From: Vulcanisaeta distributa JCM 11216
GTDB taxonomy: Archaea > Thermoproteota > Thermoprotei > Thermoproteales > Thermocladiaceae
Length of the DNA: 64,000 nt
NCBI RefSeq assembly: GCF_001315985.1
Contig: NZ_BBBI01000005.1
Span: forward strand, 94,188 to 158,187
Direction: 5' to 3'
The notes beneath the pieces are model-generated. The model was not told the DNA's origin, searched no databases, and saw nothing but the letters and a program-made list of their open reading frames with translations. Shown here piece by piece: positions 20,676 through 30,258 of this stretch (position 1 is the stretch's first letter; each line of letters opens with the position of its first letter). The translations under genes were made by a program, and so were the position numbers.

Positions 20676-20690
20676 GTGCAAAAATTGCAT
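20676..20690. promoter_or_regulatory. Palindromic operator candidate (GTGCA-N5-TGCAT)
   Basis: GTGCAAAAATTGCAT lies 23 bp before the start of the regulator at 19846-20653, preceded by TATTCATTTGTTATAAAA. It matches the elements at 13904-13918 and 44081-44095. Confidence 0.55.
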
Positions 20691-20756
20691 GGCACATTGA
20701 TAAAATATAAATGGTTGTTTTTCTACCGAAAAATATTAATTATTATTTAAATGAAT

Positions 20757-22173
20757 TTAAACAACTAGCGCCCTATAAACTAGGTCCATTAACCCCCCCG
20801 AATACTTAATCTCCTTACCATACATCTTATTCAAGTGTGGAACAACGTGACTGAGCTGAGCCTTGCATATTGAGCATGGCCTAACGACCCACTGCGCACC
20901 ATGTTTAAGTACATCTTCATACCAAAGCCTTGCGTATTGAATTGCTAGGGGGGGCAGCATTTCGTCAGCCAACATGCCTCCCTGGCCGCCGCAGCACCAT
21001 GTCTTACCTCTACTGTACTCAGGGTCCACCCATTTCTTAACTACGTGGTTCATTATGAATCTTGGTTCTTCTGTTAGGTCTCCACCCCCCCTGGCGTAGT
21101 AATCAGGGTCCTGGTAAATGTACACTATGTCGCCGTTGGCCTCCGGATTAAGCTTTATCTTGCCCCCCCCTTAATGGCATCAACCACGAGATGGAATATG
21201 TGTAATCCCTCAATACCATACTCCCTCAACCTCGGTATCACGTAATTCTTGAATGCATGCCAACCATGACCACACTCACAGAATACGGCTAACTTAACAC
21301 CCAATTCCCTTGCCGCGTTCACGTACATATCGCCAATGTACCTAAGGTGCCTTGGGTCTAGGAATAGGCCGAAGTTCGCGACCTCCAGTAATTTTGTGCT
21401 TATTGTGTAGTCCATGCCTATGGCGTGCATGAACAATAGGTGGCCCTTAAGCGTCTCTATGTTCATGAAGAAGTCGGCAGATGACGGGAGTAATAAGGCG
21501 TAGGCCGGCTGATCAACCTTGACCTTTACCTCAACTCCCTTCTCCTGCTTTATCTCGTTTATTACGAACTCGAGTATGTTCTTTATAGCGGCTGGTGTCA
21601 ATGCCATGTTATTCCCTGTCCTCTCCATGTTATCTATTGTCGTAACCACGAATCTAGAGGCCATGCCTAACTCATACAGTATTGATCTCACAGTCCTAGT
21701 TAATGATGCTTGGTCTACGCCGAATGGGCATATGGTGGCGCACTTCCTGCATAGTAGGCATTGCCAGTAATACGTATATAGCATCTCCAGGTAGTTCTCA
21801 TTAATTACCCTAATGGCATTCACTGCCTTACCAAATAGTTTACCGCTTGGTTTTTCGGCCTTAATCACAGCCTTATTAGTTCTGCCCTACCCACGGGCGA
21901 GTTCCTAATATCGCCAGTGGTTATGTACGTGGGGCACGCCGTCAAACAAGCACCACAATGAACGCAGGTCTCTACAGCTAGCTTTACATTCCTATTATTC
22001 TCGAACTCCTCAAGTAGTCGCTTTTTGAAATACGATACCTTATCAACACCCATTGGTGGTTTAAACCCTACCCTTGCATGGAGTCTTTCGAGAAGCTTTG
22101 TATCGGCTTTATGAGGCTTTATGTTCGATGTATCCCCGAACCTGAACTCAGGTAGTTTGTGAGCCATGCTCAT
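20757..22173 (-). CDS. dsrK: DsrK, HdrD-like iron-sulfur subunit of the DsrM/K complex (two frameshifts)
   Basis: Cytoplasmic catalytic subunit thought to pass electrons from the membrane to DsrC trisulfide. Start taken at ATG 22171-22173, overlapping the dsrM stop. Two ferredoxin clusters are bound by ETCVHCGACLTACP and WQCLLCRKCATICP. Two CCG domains follow: CECGHGWHAFKNY and TWCCGGQGGMLADEM, with CSICKAQLSHVVP near the end. The second is the noncubane-type cluster motif of HdrB/HdrD. The frame shifts near 21866 (one G missing) and near 21170 (eight-C run, then KIKLNPEANGDIVYIYQDP). Corrected length is about 470 residues. Confidence 0.88.
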
Positions 22174-22995
22174 CACCCTGGTATTGACTTAACCCTGATC
22201 TTAATTGATGGCCTGGCGATTGTGGGTGATATGTATATAAACGAGAATAGGTGCATCATCTTACCCCCATGGGAAGTAGGCTATGAATACCATGGCCAGT
22301 ATTACGTGGGCTAGGGTTATCGGTGGCGCAGCCATGATGTAGCTAACCGCCTTACTTACATTAAAGGAAGCTAAGTTCCAAATCCAGGGAGCTACTGAGT
22401 ACTCAAAGAATCCAGGCCTAACATACTCAAGCCATAGGGTCTGTACAAGACCTAATAATATTATTACTAGGAGTAGTGCATCTGCGAAGTAATCATCGAG
22501 GTAACTGAGGCTTCTCATTGGCAGTTTAACAACGAAGTTGCCAACCTTAACACTCCTATCAGCTAATCTCCTACTGACGAGAACTAACATTCCAATCAAC
22601 GCCATGATGCCGCCTAGGCCACCAATGGCCCTAGCCAATAACACGTGCATTGCCGGTGAAATACCCATCGCCTCGAGCTGCTCAGGCGGTATTAATAAGC
22701 CGAGGTGACCCACAAGGGCTATCCAAATACCCCCCCAGTGGAACAATAGTGAGCCCATGAACAATGTCGTGTCTGTGCCCGGTAATGTGTAAAATAGGAA
22801 TATTCTCTTGAGTATCTCAATTGTTATTTTGCCGTAGGAATCATCGTTTACCGTCGCGTTAACGTTGTAGAGCCCGGTCAGCGCCTTCGGCATTAACCAC
22901 CTGATTAACCTAAATATTATCCCCCCCGCTATGAATATCGCGACGGCAATGTATGGTATGTACCCAAACATTATTAGATACGCGTAATTCATCAT
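22173..22995 (-). CDS. dsrM: DsrM, membrane cytochrome b-type subunit (one frameshift)
   Basis: NarI-like quinol-oxidising membrane subunit paired with DsrK. Helices include YIPYIAVAIFIAGGIIF, FHWGGIWIALVGHLGLL with haem-ligand-type His residues, VLLARAIGGLGGIMALIGMLV, and ILAMVFIAYFPWG. The last helix ends in an early stop at 22261, where one base in TGGGGG is surplus. With it removed the protein continues KMMHLFSFIYISPTIARPSIK to a stop at 22173-22175 that overlaps dsrK (TGATG). No dsrJ, dsrO or dsrP is visible, so this is the minimal DsrMK form. Confidence 0.85.
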
Positions 22996-23016
22996 TGTTC
23001 ATACTATGGTTGGGTC

Positions 23017-23042
23017 ATAAATAATAAATGCTGTTACACGTA
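23017..23042 (-). promoter_or_regulatory. Upstream motif of dsrMK
   Basis: Minus strand reads TACGTGTAACAGCATTTATT, then ATTTAT, 22-47 bp before dsrM. It resembles CACGTGAAATAAGCATTTTT at 10248 and the dsrA/dsrC motifs in having ACGTG followed at fixed distance by an A/T-rich promoter element. A second TCACGT half lies just upstream. Confidence 0.4.
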
Positions 23043-23133
23043 TGACGTGAATGACAAATAGGGCATTGTATGGTATATCACGGCTTAATGTAGAATAAGT
23101 AAGTTTAAGGGGGGGTTAATACGATACCTCTTA

Positions 23134-23649
23134 ATGGGCATTGGCGATAAAGTTACCGAGTTAGTAAGGAAAGCCCGTGATGCAGGCTTTCTCGAGTTTT
23201 ACGAAGTCAATGAATTGGTAAGGAGTATAATTGAGAGCTCCAGTGAAGTTAACGCAATACTTTATAGACCTGGTGAGATGCCTATACTCGTTAATGCTGC
23301 TAAGGAGGATGATTATGTATCGATCGCGTTATTGGATTTGAATCTCGCTGAGGAGGTGGGTGCTAAAGACGTACCGCAGCTCATTAATGGGTTTAGGGAT
23401 CTTGAGGATATAACTACCAGAATAGGCTTTGAACTTTATGGAAGTAGATCAATAGCGCCCTTCCTGTACCCACTGTATCTAGATGAAACTAGTAAGGTTG
23501 CCCTCGTGGTCCTAGGTATAAAGTCTGCCGTAAGTAACCAATTATTTAATGAAAACTTTGTTGAAGAATTGATCGAGGATTTAAGATTCAATTCAGACGC
23601 ATACATATTCCGCATAATTGACGCACTTAGGGTTTCACCTAATAAGTGA
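23134..23649 (+). CDS. Uncharacterised protein upstream of the SQR-like gene
   Basis: 171 residues, complete frame. The N-terminus is helical (VTELVRKARDAGFLEFYEVNELVRSIIE). The rest alternates strand and helix with no Cys and no membrane segment. It is first in a plus-strand run that leads into an SQR-like flavoprotein, a DUF1641 protein and dsrAB, so cotranscription is possible. No family recognised. Confidence 0.55.
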   Translation: MGIGDKVTELVRKARDAGFLEFYEVNELVRSIIESSSEVNAILYRPGEMPILVNAAKEDDYVSIALLDLNLAEEVGAKDVPQLINGFRDLEDITTRIGFELYGSRSIAPFLYPLYLDETSKVALVVLGIKSAVSNQLFNENFVEELIEDLRFNSDAYIFRIIDALRVSPNK

Positions 23650-23688
23650 AATAACCTGTAAATTCATTATCTCAAACTGCCTTGCTTA

Positions 23689-24877
23689 ATGAAGAGAATA
23701 GCCATCATGGGAGGCAACTTTTCTGGAATAGTCGTGGCTAATAAGCTCGCCAAGAGACTTAGGTGGTCTGTGGCTAAGGGTGACGTGGAAATCGCACTAT
23801 TTGATAAAAGCCCTGAATACCTAATTCATGCAATGCTACCATTAATAACCTTTGGATCAATGAATGAGAAGTACGCTGTGGGCGAGAAGGCAGAGCTGCT
23901 GGATCCTAGAATTAAGTACTTCTTCGGTAAGTCAGGCGAGGTGATTAACGTTGACCTAGCCAACAGGACCTTGATTCTAGCTGATGATAGTAAATACTCC
24001 TATGACTACCTCGTGATAGCGAGCGGCGCAGACTACGCGCCTGAGGAAGTACCCGGTCTATTGAGGGACTACCACACGTATTACACACTAGAGGGAACCC
24101 TGGAACTTAGGAATGCCCTTCAGGGGGTTCAATAGGGGTACAATTGTTGAGCTTTTTGTTGAGTCTCCAATAAAGTGTCCAATAGCGCCGTTAAAGTTTG
24201 GCTTGATGCTTGATGATTATCTCAGGGATAGGGGTGTGCGTAGTAGTGTCGATATAGTGCTCCTTTACCCCCCCACGGATCACCTACATGCGCAGCCCGA
24301 GGTTAATAAGTTAGGTAGAATCTTACTTGAGGAACGCGGCGTTAAGTATATTTTTAACTTCTCAGTGTCTGAAATAAGACCTGAAGAAAAGGTGGTGGTT
24401 AGTGATAAGGGTGAGAGGATTAAGTATGACTTATTGATAACAATACCACCACATAGAGGCGCCAAGGCCATTAGGGATTCGGGCATTGGGGATCCATATG
24501 GTTTCGTGCCCTGTGATAGGTACACTCTACAGTACCGTAAGGGTAAAACTAAGTATGATGAGGTTTACGTAATAGGTGACGCCACGGCCCTTGAGGTTGC
24601 GAAGGCGGCGTCAGTGGCTCACTACCAATCTGACGTGGTTGTTGAGAACCTAGTCCATGATATAACCGGTGAAGGTTTGCAAATACGGTATAGGGGGGGT
24701 GAAACGATATGCCCAATGCTCACGGACCTCTATACACAGCATGGTAGGGGGGGTAGGGCTTGGCTTCCATGGTGGGATTATAAGGTTAATGAAATGCCAT
24801 TCATGACGACCAGGTTTGGTTGGTGGTTCATAAGGGCATTTTATCTATCATTACCACTGACGATGAGGGGGGGTTAG
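23689..24877 (+). CDS. SQR-like FAD/NAD(P)-dependent oxidoreductase (one frameshift)
   Basis: Flavoprotein disulfide reductase of the sulfide:quinone reductase type. The N-terminal FAD fold is RIAIMGGNFSGIVVANKLAK. It also has YDYLVIASGADYAPEEVPG and the second FAD contact DEVYVIGDATALEVAKAA. The frame shifts near 24128 (five Gs where four are needed) and continues GFNRGTIVELFVESPIKCPIAP. The Cys in IKCPIAP sits where SQRs carry a redox Cys. The C-terminus is hydrophobic and aromatic, fitting membrane association. It is followed two bases later by a DUF1641 gene, as in a second copy of this pair at 41.5-43.3 kb. Substrate (sulfide, polysulfide or quinone) is not proven. Length about 396. Confidence 0.78.
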
Positions 24878-24878
24878 C

Positions 24879-25316
24879 ATGAGTACGGAAATTCCAGCCA
24901 AGGTCATTGAGGAATTGGTTAAGGATATGGATAAGGATAAGGCATTGATAGATATAATAAATAAACTGCTCCTCCTCTATAAATCTGGCGCGCTCGATAC
25001 CGCAATTGACTTATTAATGACGATAAAGAATATATCTTCAGTGATTACGGATAGTATGGTTGATAATGTAGCGTTAATGCTTAGGGAGTTGGCGCCATTG
25101 ATTGATGCGCTGGTCAGTAGCCCGTTAGTGAAGATGCTTGGTGATTCGCTAAATGATGTGGAGGTTGATGAGGCGATAATTAAGGTGAGAGAGAAGGGAG
25201 TCGGCTTAAGTGACGTGATTGGGCTTATGAGGAATGATGATGTACTAACGGGCTTATACTTATTCCTAACAATCATGAAGTCGTTGGGTAAGAAGGTTAA
25301 AGAACTTAAACCGTAG
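24879..25316 (+). CDS. DUF1641-family protein
   Basis: 145 residues, all helical, beginning MSTEIPAKVIEELVKDMDKDKALIDIINKLL. The DUF1641 pattern is seen in the repeated LxxLLxxxKSGALDxAIxLL and MVDNVALMLRELAPLIDALVSSPL segments and in GLYLFLTIMKSLGKK. Such proteins are often encoded next to SQR-like or formate dehydrogenase genes; their role is unknown. The start follows the flavoprotein stop by one base, so the two are cotranscribed and may form a complex. Confidence 0.75.
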   Translation: MSTEIPAKVIEELVKDMDKDKALIDIINKLLLLYKSGALDTAIDLLMTIKNISSVITDSMVDNVALMLRELAPLIDALVSSPLVKMLGDSLNDVEVDEAIIKVREKGVGLSDVIGLMRNDDVLTGLYLFLTIMKSLGKKVKELKP

Positions 25317-25352
25317 GCGACTTCAATTGACTTACAACTGCCTTAATGTCCG

Positions 25353-25374
25353 TATCACGTGGAATAACCCTTTT
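25353..25374 (+). promoter_or_regulatory. Shared operator/promoter of dsrA
   Basis: Reads TATCACGTGGAATAACCC then TTTT. The same 22 bases, with one G to A change, lie before dsrC at 28824-28845. The centre TCACGTG(G/A) is near-palindromic. The T-rich end leads into CAAAAA, a TATA-like element about 30 bp before the dsrA ATG, which fits a leaderless mRNA. Confidence 0.65.
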
Positions 25375-25406
25375 CAAAAATCATAGGTTATGAATAACGA
25401 TAATGC

Positions 25407-26657
25407 ATGTCGACCCAAACAAGTCAACCAAGCGACCTTGAGCGTGGCATGAAGATGCTTGAGTATCTTGAGGGTGGTCCTTGGCCTAGTTATGTGGCTG
25501 AGCTTAGGAAGACGAAGTACCCGATTGAGGCTTACGCCGAGGGCTTGGCTAAGAAGTACACGCCTTGGTTAAGTGGGTCCTTTAGGGTTAGGTACGTATT
25601 CAGCGGAATACTAGCCAGAAGAAGCAGGGATGGAAAATTCGTCGAAATACACTTCAGGACTTACGCACCCGCCGGCAGGTTCTACTCAACTAGTTACCTG
25701 AGGAAGGTTGTCGAGGTTGCCAAGAAGTATGGAATTGGCCTAGTGGAGCTTGGCGGTAATACTGGCGCGCTAGTCCTTAACATGATTGCGGAGAAGGCTG
25801 ATGAGGCTGTTGATGCCATAAGGACGATAATGGGCAGTGACGTTGGTGGTTCAGGCGATACGTTCAGGGAATTCTACGCGTGTCCCGGTCCTGCCCTATG
25901 TGAATTCGCACTATATGACACATTACATGCCATGGATTATGTTAGGTCACACCCAGTGATCTATAGGTACTTAAATACGCAGATGTTCCCGTATAAGATA
26001 AAGTTCAAGTTCAGTGGTTGTCCAATGGACTGCGCCACGGCAAATTCTAGGTCAGACTTTGCGCTAATTGGTACCTGGGTTGGACCGCCAGAGGTTGACC
26101 AGGGATTATTTAGGAAAATGGTTGAGGAAGGCAGGATAAATCCGAGGGAGATCGTTGAATCATGCCCGTCAAAGGCCATTACCTGGGATGAGGAGAGGAA
26201 GGAGTTGAGGATAGATGGTTCCAAGTGCCTAAAGGCTATGAACTGCATCAGAAAGGCATTCCCAGCAATTAAGCCCGGTAGGAATAGGAAAATAGCGCTT
26301 CTCGTTGGAGCGCATGCCCAGGGCCACTTCGGCCCTAAGCTTGCTAAGGCGGTGGCACTCCTGGACTCAATAGAGGAGGTTATACCATTTGCTGAGGAAT
26401 TAGTTAATAAGTACATGGAGTTGGCACCACGTAGGCATAGGATTGGTGATATGATAATTAGGAGGGGGGGGTTCAAGGTGATTAGTGAGGTTGCTGAGAA
26501 GACATTACCGAATAAGCCAAAGGGTACCCCCCCATCCACGCACCTAAGGATTTCCATAGGTGCGGTTTTGACTGATGATGAGAGGAGGTTGTATGAGGAT
26601 TGGTCAAAGCAACTAGTGAATGAGTACTTTGGAAGTAGTTCCAGCACGGGGGGGTGA
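25407..26657 (+). CDS. dsrA: Dissimilatory sulfite reductase alpha subunit
   Basis: With DsrB reduces sulfite by six electrons using a siroheme-[4Fe-4S] centre; cytoplasmic. 416 residues, unbroken. Cluster/siroheme ligands are in ACPGPALCEFALYD (C-x5-C) and FSGCPMDCATANSR (C-x3-C). A ferredoxin domain follows with ESCPSKAITW and DGSKCLKAMNCIRKAFP, then GAHAQGHFGPKLA. Start at ATG 25407, 33 bp after the shared promoter motif. It overlaps dsrB (TGATG). The tail RRGGFK and STGG contain G runs that may carry a spurious Gly. Confidence 0.95.
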   Translation: MSTQTSQPSDLERGMKMLEYLEGGPWPSYVAELRKTKYPIEAYAEGLAKKYTPWLSGSFRVRYVFSGILARRSRDGKFVEIHFRTYAPAGRFYSTSYLRKVVEVAKKYGIGLVELGGNTGALVLNMIAEKADEAVDAIRTIMGSDVGGSGDTFREFYACPGPALCEFALYDTLHAMDYVRSHPVIYRYLNTQMFPYKIKFKFSGCPMDCATANSRSDFALIGTWVGPPEVDQGLFRKMVEEGRINPREIVESCPSKAITWDEERKELRIDGSKCLKAMNCIRKAFPAIKPGRNRKIALLVGAHAQGHFGPKLAKAVALLDSIEEVIPFAEELVNKYMELAPRRHRIGDMIIRRGGFKVISEVAEKTLPNKPKGTPPSTHLRISIGAVLTDDERRLYEDWSKQLVNEYFGSSSSTGG

Positions 26658-27789
26658 TGCGCATGAGTCTAGCCATAACACCTGAACCTAGGGATAGAAT
26701 GAATAAGAGACTGCCTGTGCCCTTCTCCGCCCAATTACCCGAGGTAATTAGGAATAACTATGGCAAGTGGGTTGATAGGAAATTCCATGGCAATGGAATT
26801 ATTGAGCATATATCAGAGACTGGCGATAGGGTATTCACGGTGAAGGTTGGTTTACCGCCAAACAGTAGGGTAAGCATTGATACGCTTGAGAAGTTCGTAG
26901 AGATTGCTGACAAGTACGGCCTAGGTGTTGTCAGAGCCACTAGGGGTATGAATCTTGAGTTCATAACCGACAGCCTCGACAAGGCATTGAAAATAAAGGA
27001 GGAAGTTGAGAAACTAGGCTTCCCGGTGGGAGGATGGGGGGGCATCTTTATGGCACGTAACATCATGCACGGCATACCTAACCTGCACCACAGCCGTCGT
27101 CGACGCGCCATCGATAACCCAGGTACTTTATAACCACCTAAAGCCCTTCTTCACAGGCGAGGAGAAGTTACCTGCTAAGCTAATGATTTTTGTGGCTGGT
27201 TGCCCAAACGTATGTGGCGGCACACTTGCCGGTGACATAGTAATTGTCGGTCATTATGGCCAGGCACCCAAGCCTGACCCAGAGAGGATAAAGTTCTGCT
27301 ACCCACTAGTGCCGAGGCGCTTAAGAAGGCCGTCCCTGACGTAGCCGCAGTCTGCCCTGTTGGCGCAATTAAAGTCTTTGGTAAGCCGGATGGCTCGGTT
27401 GGCATTGAGGTGGATGAGAGGAAGTGCATAGCCTGCAGTAGGTGTAAGAACGTGTGTGATTATTTCGATTGGGATCCGACAAAGATTGGCGTTGCAATAT
27501 TCGTGGGTGGTAAGACGAGTAATACGGGCACGGGACCGAGGTTGCCCTATAAGGTGATCCCGTGGTTACCAGTTAACCCGCCTGAGTATAGGGAGATTGT
27601 AGCTGCGTGAGGAAGATAATTGATGTGTGGAGGAGGGAGGCTAAGCCAGGTGAGAGGCTTGGCGACTTTATTGATAGGATTGGTATTGATGAGTTCATGA
27701 GTATGCTTGGCGTTCCAAGGACTAGGCATAACAGGTGTGAGGAGATTTCCTGGAACTTTGGCGTTAGGCAATTCATAACATATATGTAA
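26657..27789 (+). CDS. dsrB: Dissimilatory sulfite reductase beta subunit (several frameshifts)
   Basis: Partner of DsrA; carries the functional siroheme site in this family. Start at ATG 26657, sharing bases with the dsrA stop. The sequence is clean to VGGWGG at 27040, where a seven-G run shifts the frame. It continues WHVTSCTAYLTCTTAVVDAPS (C-x5-C) and GCPNVCGGTLAGDI (C-x3-C). A second shift near 27305 gives EALKKAVPDVAAVCPVGAI and KCIACSRCKNVC of the ferredoxin domain. A third near 27608 (one G lost) gives RKIIDVWRREAKPGERLGDF and the C-terminus at 27789. Corrected length is about 377 residues. All expected cluster Cys are present. Confidence 0.92.
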
Positions 27790-27865
27790 TTGATTATGTC
27801 CTTGTTAAAAATAATCAAAATTATTTCACCTTTGTTAGAAATCTCAATGAATTTATGTGTTTAAA

Positions 27866-28801
27866 ATGATAAACATAGTTTTAACTCCACCAGGGATTGA
27901 ATACATTAAATACTTAAGGGAGATTGCGTATCACTATGATACCTTCATCGCCGAGGTTCCTAACGTTGAGGGTGTTAGGCGGTATTTAAATGGTGAGATT
28001 GATTTTAATCAATTGCTTTATGAGATTGAGTATTTTGATGTCGATTATTCCAGGGAGTTTTACGAAATGTTAAGGGGGGGGCTTATTAATAATGGCATTA
28101 ATGTGGTGCCTATTGATCCCTATGGCTCAATCAGTATGAGGATTAGGGTTAGGGCAATACTTAATGATTTGGACCATGGGTCATTAAGTAATGAGGAGAG
28201 GTACATAGCCTTCATAGAATTGAGGATTGCCGAAGCTTATAGAGGTTATAATTCAGCGTTGCTTAGGGGGGGTAGCTTTGAGGATGCTGTGAGGTATGTC
28301 TTGAGGTATGCGAGGCTCGATGCGGAGAGGATAAAGTTTAGGTCTGAGTTGAGGGCTAGGGAGATAGTGAGGCTATTACGTAGTTTGAACGTGCATTGTG
28401 ATGTATTGATACACGCGGATCATTATAATGAGGTCCTTATGGATTACTTAAGCAGTAAATTAATGTGTAAACCAGGTGTCACAAGGCTTAGCGATGCGGT
28501 AAGTAAGAGGTTGGGAGTAAGGCCCTGGGTTCATCCAGGAGTTAAGTTAACTAATAATTACGTTTATGGGGTGCCCATGGTTAAAAACGAGGAGTATTTA
28601 CTTGCGTCTCGGGCATTAATATATGCATTATTAAAGGTGAGGGTTTTTAGAAGGGTTGATAGGGGGGGAGTGCTCGGTGATAGGGCTATATTAATTGATA
28701 ATTCATTAATGAGGTTGGCATATGGATTGAACATTGATGATGCTAGGAACATTTTTAAGAAGTTGATGATGCCAAGGAATATGTTTAAGATCAAGGTATA
28801 G
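27866..28801 (+). CDS. Uncharacterised protein between dsrB and dsrC
   Basis: About 311 residues, unbroken; ATG at 27866 preferred over GTG 27857. It starts MINIVLTPPGIEYIKYLREIAYHYDTFIAEV and has long basic helices (AYRGYNSALLRGG, AERIKFRSELRAREIVRLLRSLNVHCDVLIHADHYNEV). There is no Cys pattern, membrane helix or known motif. The ILIH-type strand followed by HADHYN recalls the end-strand of TraB-like folds, but I am not confident. Position inside the dsr locus suggests a role connected with sulfite reduction or siroheme protein maturation; this is inference only. Confidence 0.55.
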   Translation: MINIVLTPPGIEYIKYLREIAYHYDTFIAEVPNVEGVRRYLNGEIDFNQLLYEIEYFDVDYSREFYEMLRGGLINNGINVVPIDPYGSISMRIRVRAILNDLDHGSLSNEERYIAFIELRIAEAYRGYNSALLRGGSFEDAVRYVLRYARLDAERIKFRSELRAREIVRLLRSLNVHCDVLIHADHYNEVLMDYLSSKLMCKPGVTRLSDAVSKRLGVRPWVHPGVKLTNNYVYGVPMVKNEEYLLASRALIYALLKVRVFRRVDRGGVLGDRAILIDNSLMRLAYGLNIDDARNIFKKLMMPRNMFKIKV

Positions 28802-28823
28802 GTTTGTCACCATTAATTACACA

Positions 28824-28845
28824 TATCACGTGAAATAACCCTTTT
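28824..28845 (+). promoter_or_regulatory. Shared operator/promoter of dsrC
   Basis: Reads TATCACGTGAAATAACCC then TTTT, 21 of 22 bases identical to the element before dsrA. It ends 17 bp before the first ATG of dsrC, so the T-rich part probably belongs to the TATA region of a leaderless transcript. Confidence 0.65.
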
Positions 28846-28861
28846 ACAACATGCCACGTTT

Positions 28862-29214
28862 ATGACATTGGTGAACAACATGCCAGTAACCTGCCCAGGT
28901 GAGTATGAGGTAAATGGGAAGAAGGTGATACTTGATGAGGATTGTTTTTTGCAGAATCCCGAGGTTTGGGATGAGAAGGTTGCCGAGTGGATGGCTAAAA
29001 ACCTCGAGGGTGTTCAGCAGATGACTGAGAGGCATTGGAAGGTTGTTAGGTACCTAAGGCAGTACTGGGAAACATACGGAGTATGCCCACCAATAAAAAT
29101 GCTCCTAAAAGAAACCGGAGAAACACTAGAGGCATATACGAACTATTCCCAGACGGACCAGCCCACGGAGCATGCAAAGTAGCAGGAGCACCAAAACCAA
29201 CAGGATGCGTATAA
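28862..29214 (+). CDS. dsrC: DsrC/TusE-family sulfur carrier (one frameshift)
   Basis: Small carrier that takes the sulfite-derived sulfur as a trisulfide between two C-terminal cysteines and delivers it to DsrK. The frame gives YEVNGKKVILDEDCFLQNPEVWDEKVAEW and TERHWKVVRYLRQYWETYGVCPPIKMLLKETG, the family core. It breaks near 29120 and continues RGIYELFPDGPAHGACKVAG, then APKPTGCV at the end. The two Cys in GACK...GCV are spaced C-x10-C, as in true DsrC, with the penultimate Cys present. Length about 117 residues. It has its own promoter. Confidence 0.9.
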
Positions 29215-29252
29215 CGAAACCTAAAAATCCATAACATACTTAAAAATCCTCT

Positions 29253-29687
29253 TCATAACCCACCTACTTCATTAAATAACTTTTTAACCAACGAGAGAAC
29301 CTTCTCAGCATCACTAAGCGCCCGCTCAGCATCTATCCTAGTGTACAACTCCTCAGGAGGTATCCCGCTCTCCTCATCACCATACATCGAGAACTCCCCC
29401 TCCTTTCTCAAGCTCCTTGATATTGATGCCAACTCATCGATATATCCCTGAAACCACCCAGGGAACTTACTACGTTCCCTCCTAAGCACTGGTCCAACAT
29501 CATGCCACCTCGGCAGCTCCACACCGACAATCCTCAACGCAGCCTTAAGCAGTAATTCAACGGCCTCCTGGCACTGTCTAACTACGTATGGATAATTACC
29601 ACCGCTTAATGCTTCTCTTGCATGCTTTATCCTTTCCATAGCCTGGTTGATATAGGAACTAGCCATCTCAAGGTTATTCAATTTCAA
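29253..29687 (-). CDS. HEPN-domain protein of a HEPN/MNT pair
   Basis: 144 residues from a TTG at 29685-29687; an internal ATG at 29664-29666 is an alternative start. Helical HEPN core: YINQAMERIKHAREALSGGNYPYVVRQCQEAVELLLKAALRIVGV, then PRWHDVGPVL. Such proteins pair with a small nucleotidyltransferase as HepT/MntA-type toxin-antitoxin or regulatory units. The strict R-x4-6-H RNase motif is not obvious here, so catalytic activity is uncertain. The gene overlaps the end of the nucleotidyltransferase gene. Confidence 0.75.
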   Translation of the reverse strand: MKLNNLEMASSYINQAMERIKHAREALSGGNYPYVVRQCQEAVELLLKAALRIVGVELPRWHDVGPVLRRERSKFPGWFQGYIDELASISRSLRKEGEFSMYGDEESGIPPEELYTRIDAERALSDAEKVLSLVKKLFNEVGGL

Positions 29688-30189
29688 TCACCTCGCCAAA
29701 TCTATAGTCCTTCTTTAGGACCAATACCAAGCCTTATCACTAACCCAGACCCTCATCGCGCCTAACTCCCTTAACCTATTGATTATTCTTGTAAGCACTC
29801 CCTCAAAAAATCCATCCTTATCATAAACTATCACGGCATCCTCAGTCATATCCAGATAAAGCGGTGAGAATCTCCTAGCTTCCTCCCTAGTCTTTATTAA
29901 TGGGGACAATGTAATGGCATAGCCCCTATTCATTAACTCATCAAGTAATGGCTGAACCTCATCCTCGGCCCTCTCAAACATCTTAATCCTATCAGAAATG
30001 GGCTTAGGCAACTCCTCAAAAATCACCAGCATATCAATATCGCTATCCTTACGTTGATCACCTCTTGCAACGCTGCCGTAAATAATGAGTGAAACTAGGT
30101 TATCACCGTATAACCTAATCAATGAGTTCAGTAGCTCTGAATGACCGTCCTATAGGCTCCTTAATGAGGTCAAGGCCCTTCCTAAACAT
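29674..30189 (-). CDS. MNT-type nucleotidyltransferase of a HEPN/MNT pair (frameshifted)
   Basis: Minimal nucleotidyltransferase, proposed antitoxin that AMPylates its HEPN partner. Start taken at ATG 30187-30189 (MFRKGLDLIKEP). The catalytic motif GSVARGDQRKDSDIDMLV carries the GS...DxD residues. The frame shifts near 30130 and near 29720, where one G is missing. It then ends LKKDYRFGEVIEIE with a stop at 29674-29676, inside the start of the HEPN gene. About 170 residues. Confidence 0.78.
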
Positions 30190-30258
30190 TTAATTAAACC
30201 CGCCATAACTTATTCGTAAAGACAAAATTTTAATTTAACGCCATAAAACTAACGGAGG

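Noticed and set aside
29253..30189. Counting the HEPN/MNT pair as part of the CRISPR defence island
   Set aside because: It is 15 kb away, among metabolic genes, and such pairs are scattered throughout thermophile genomes.
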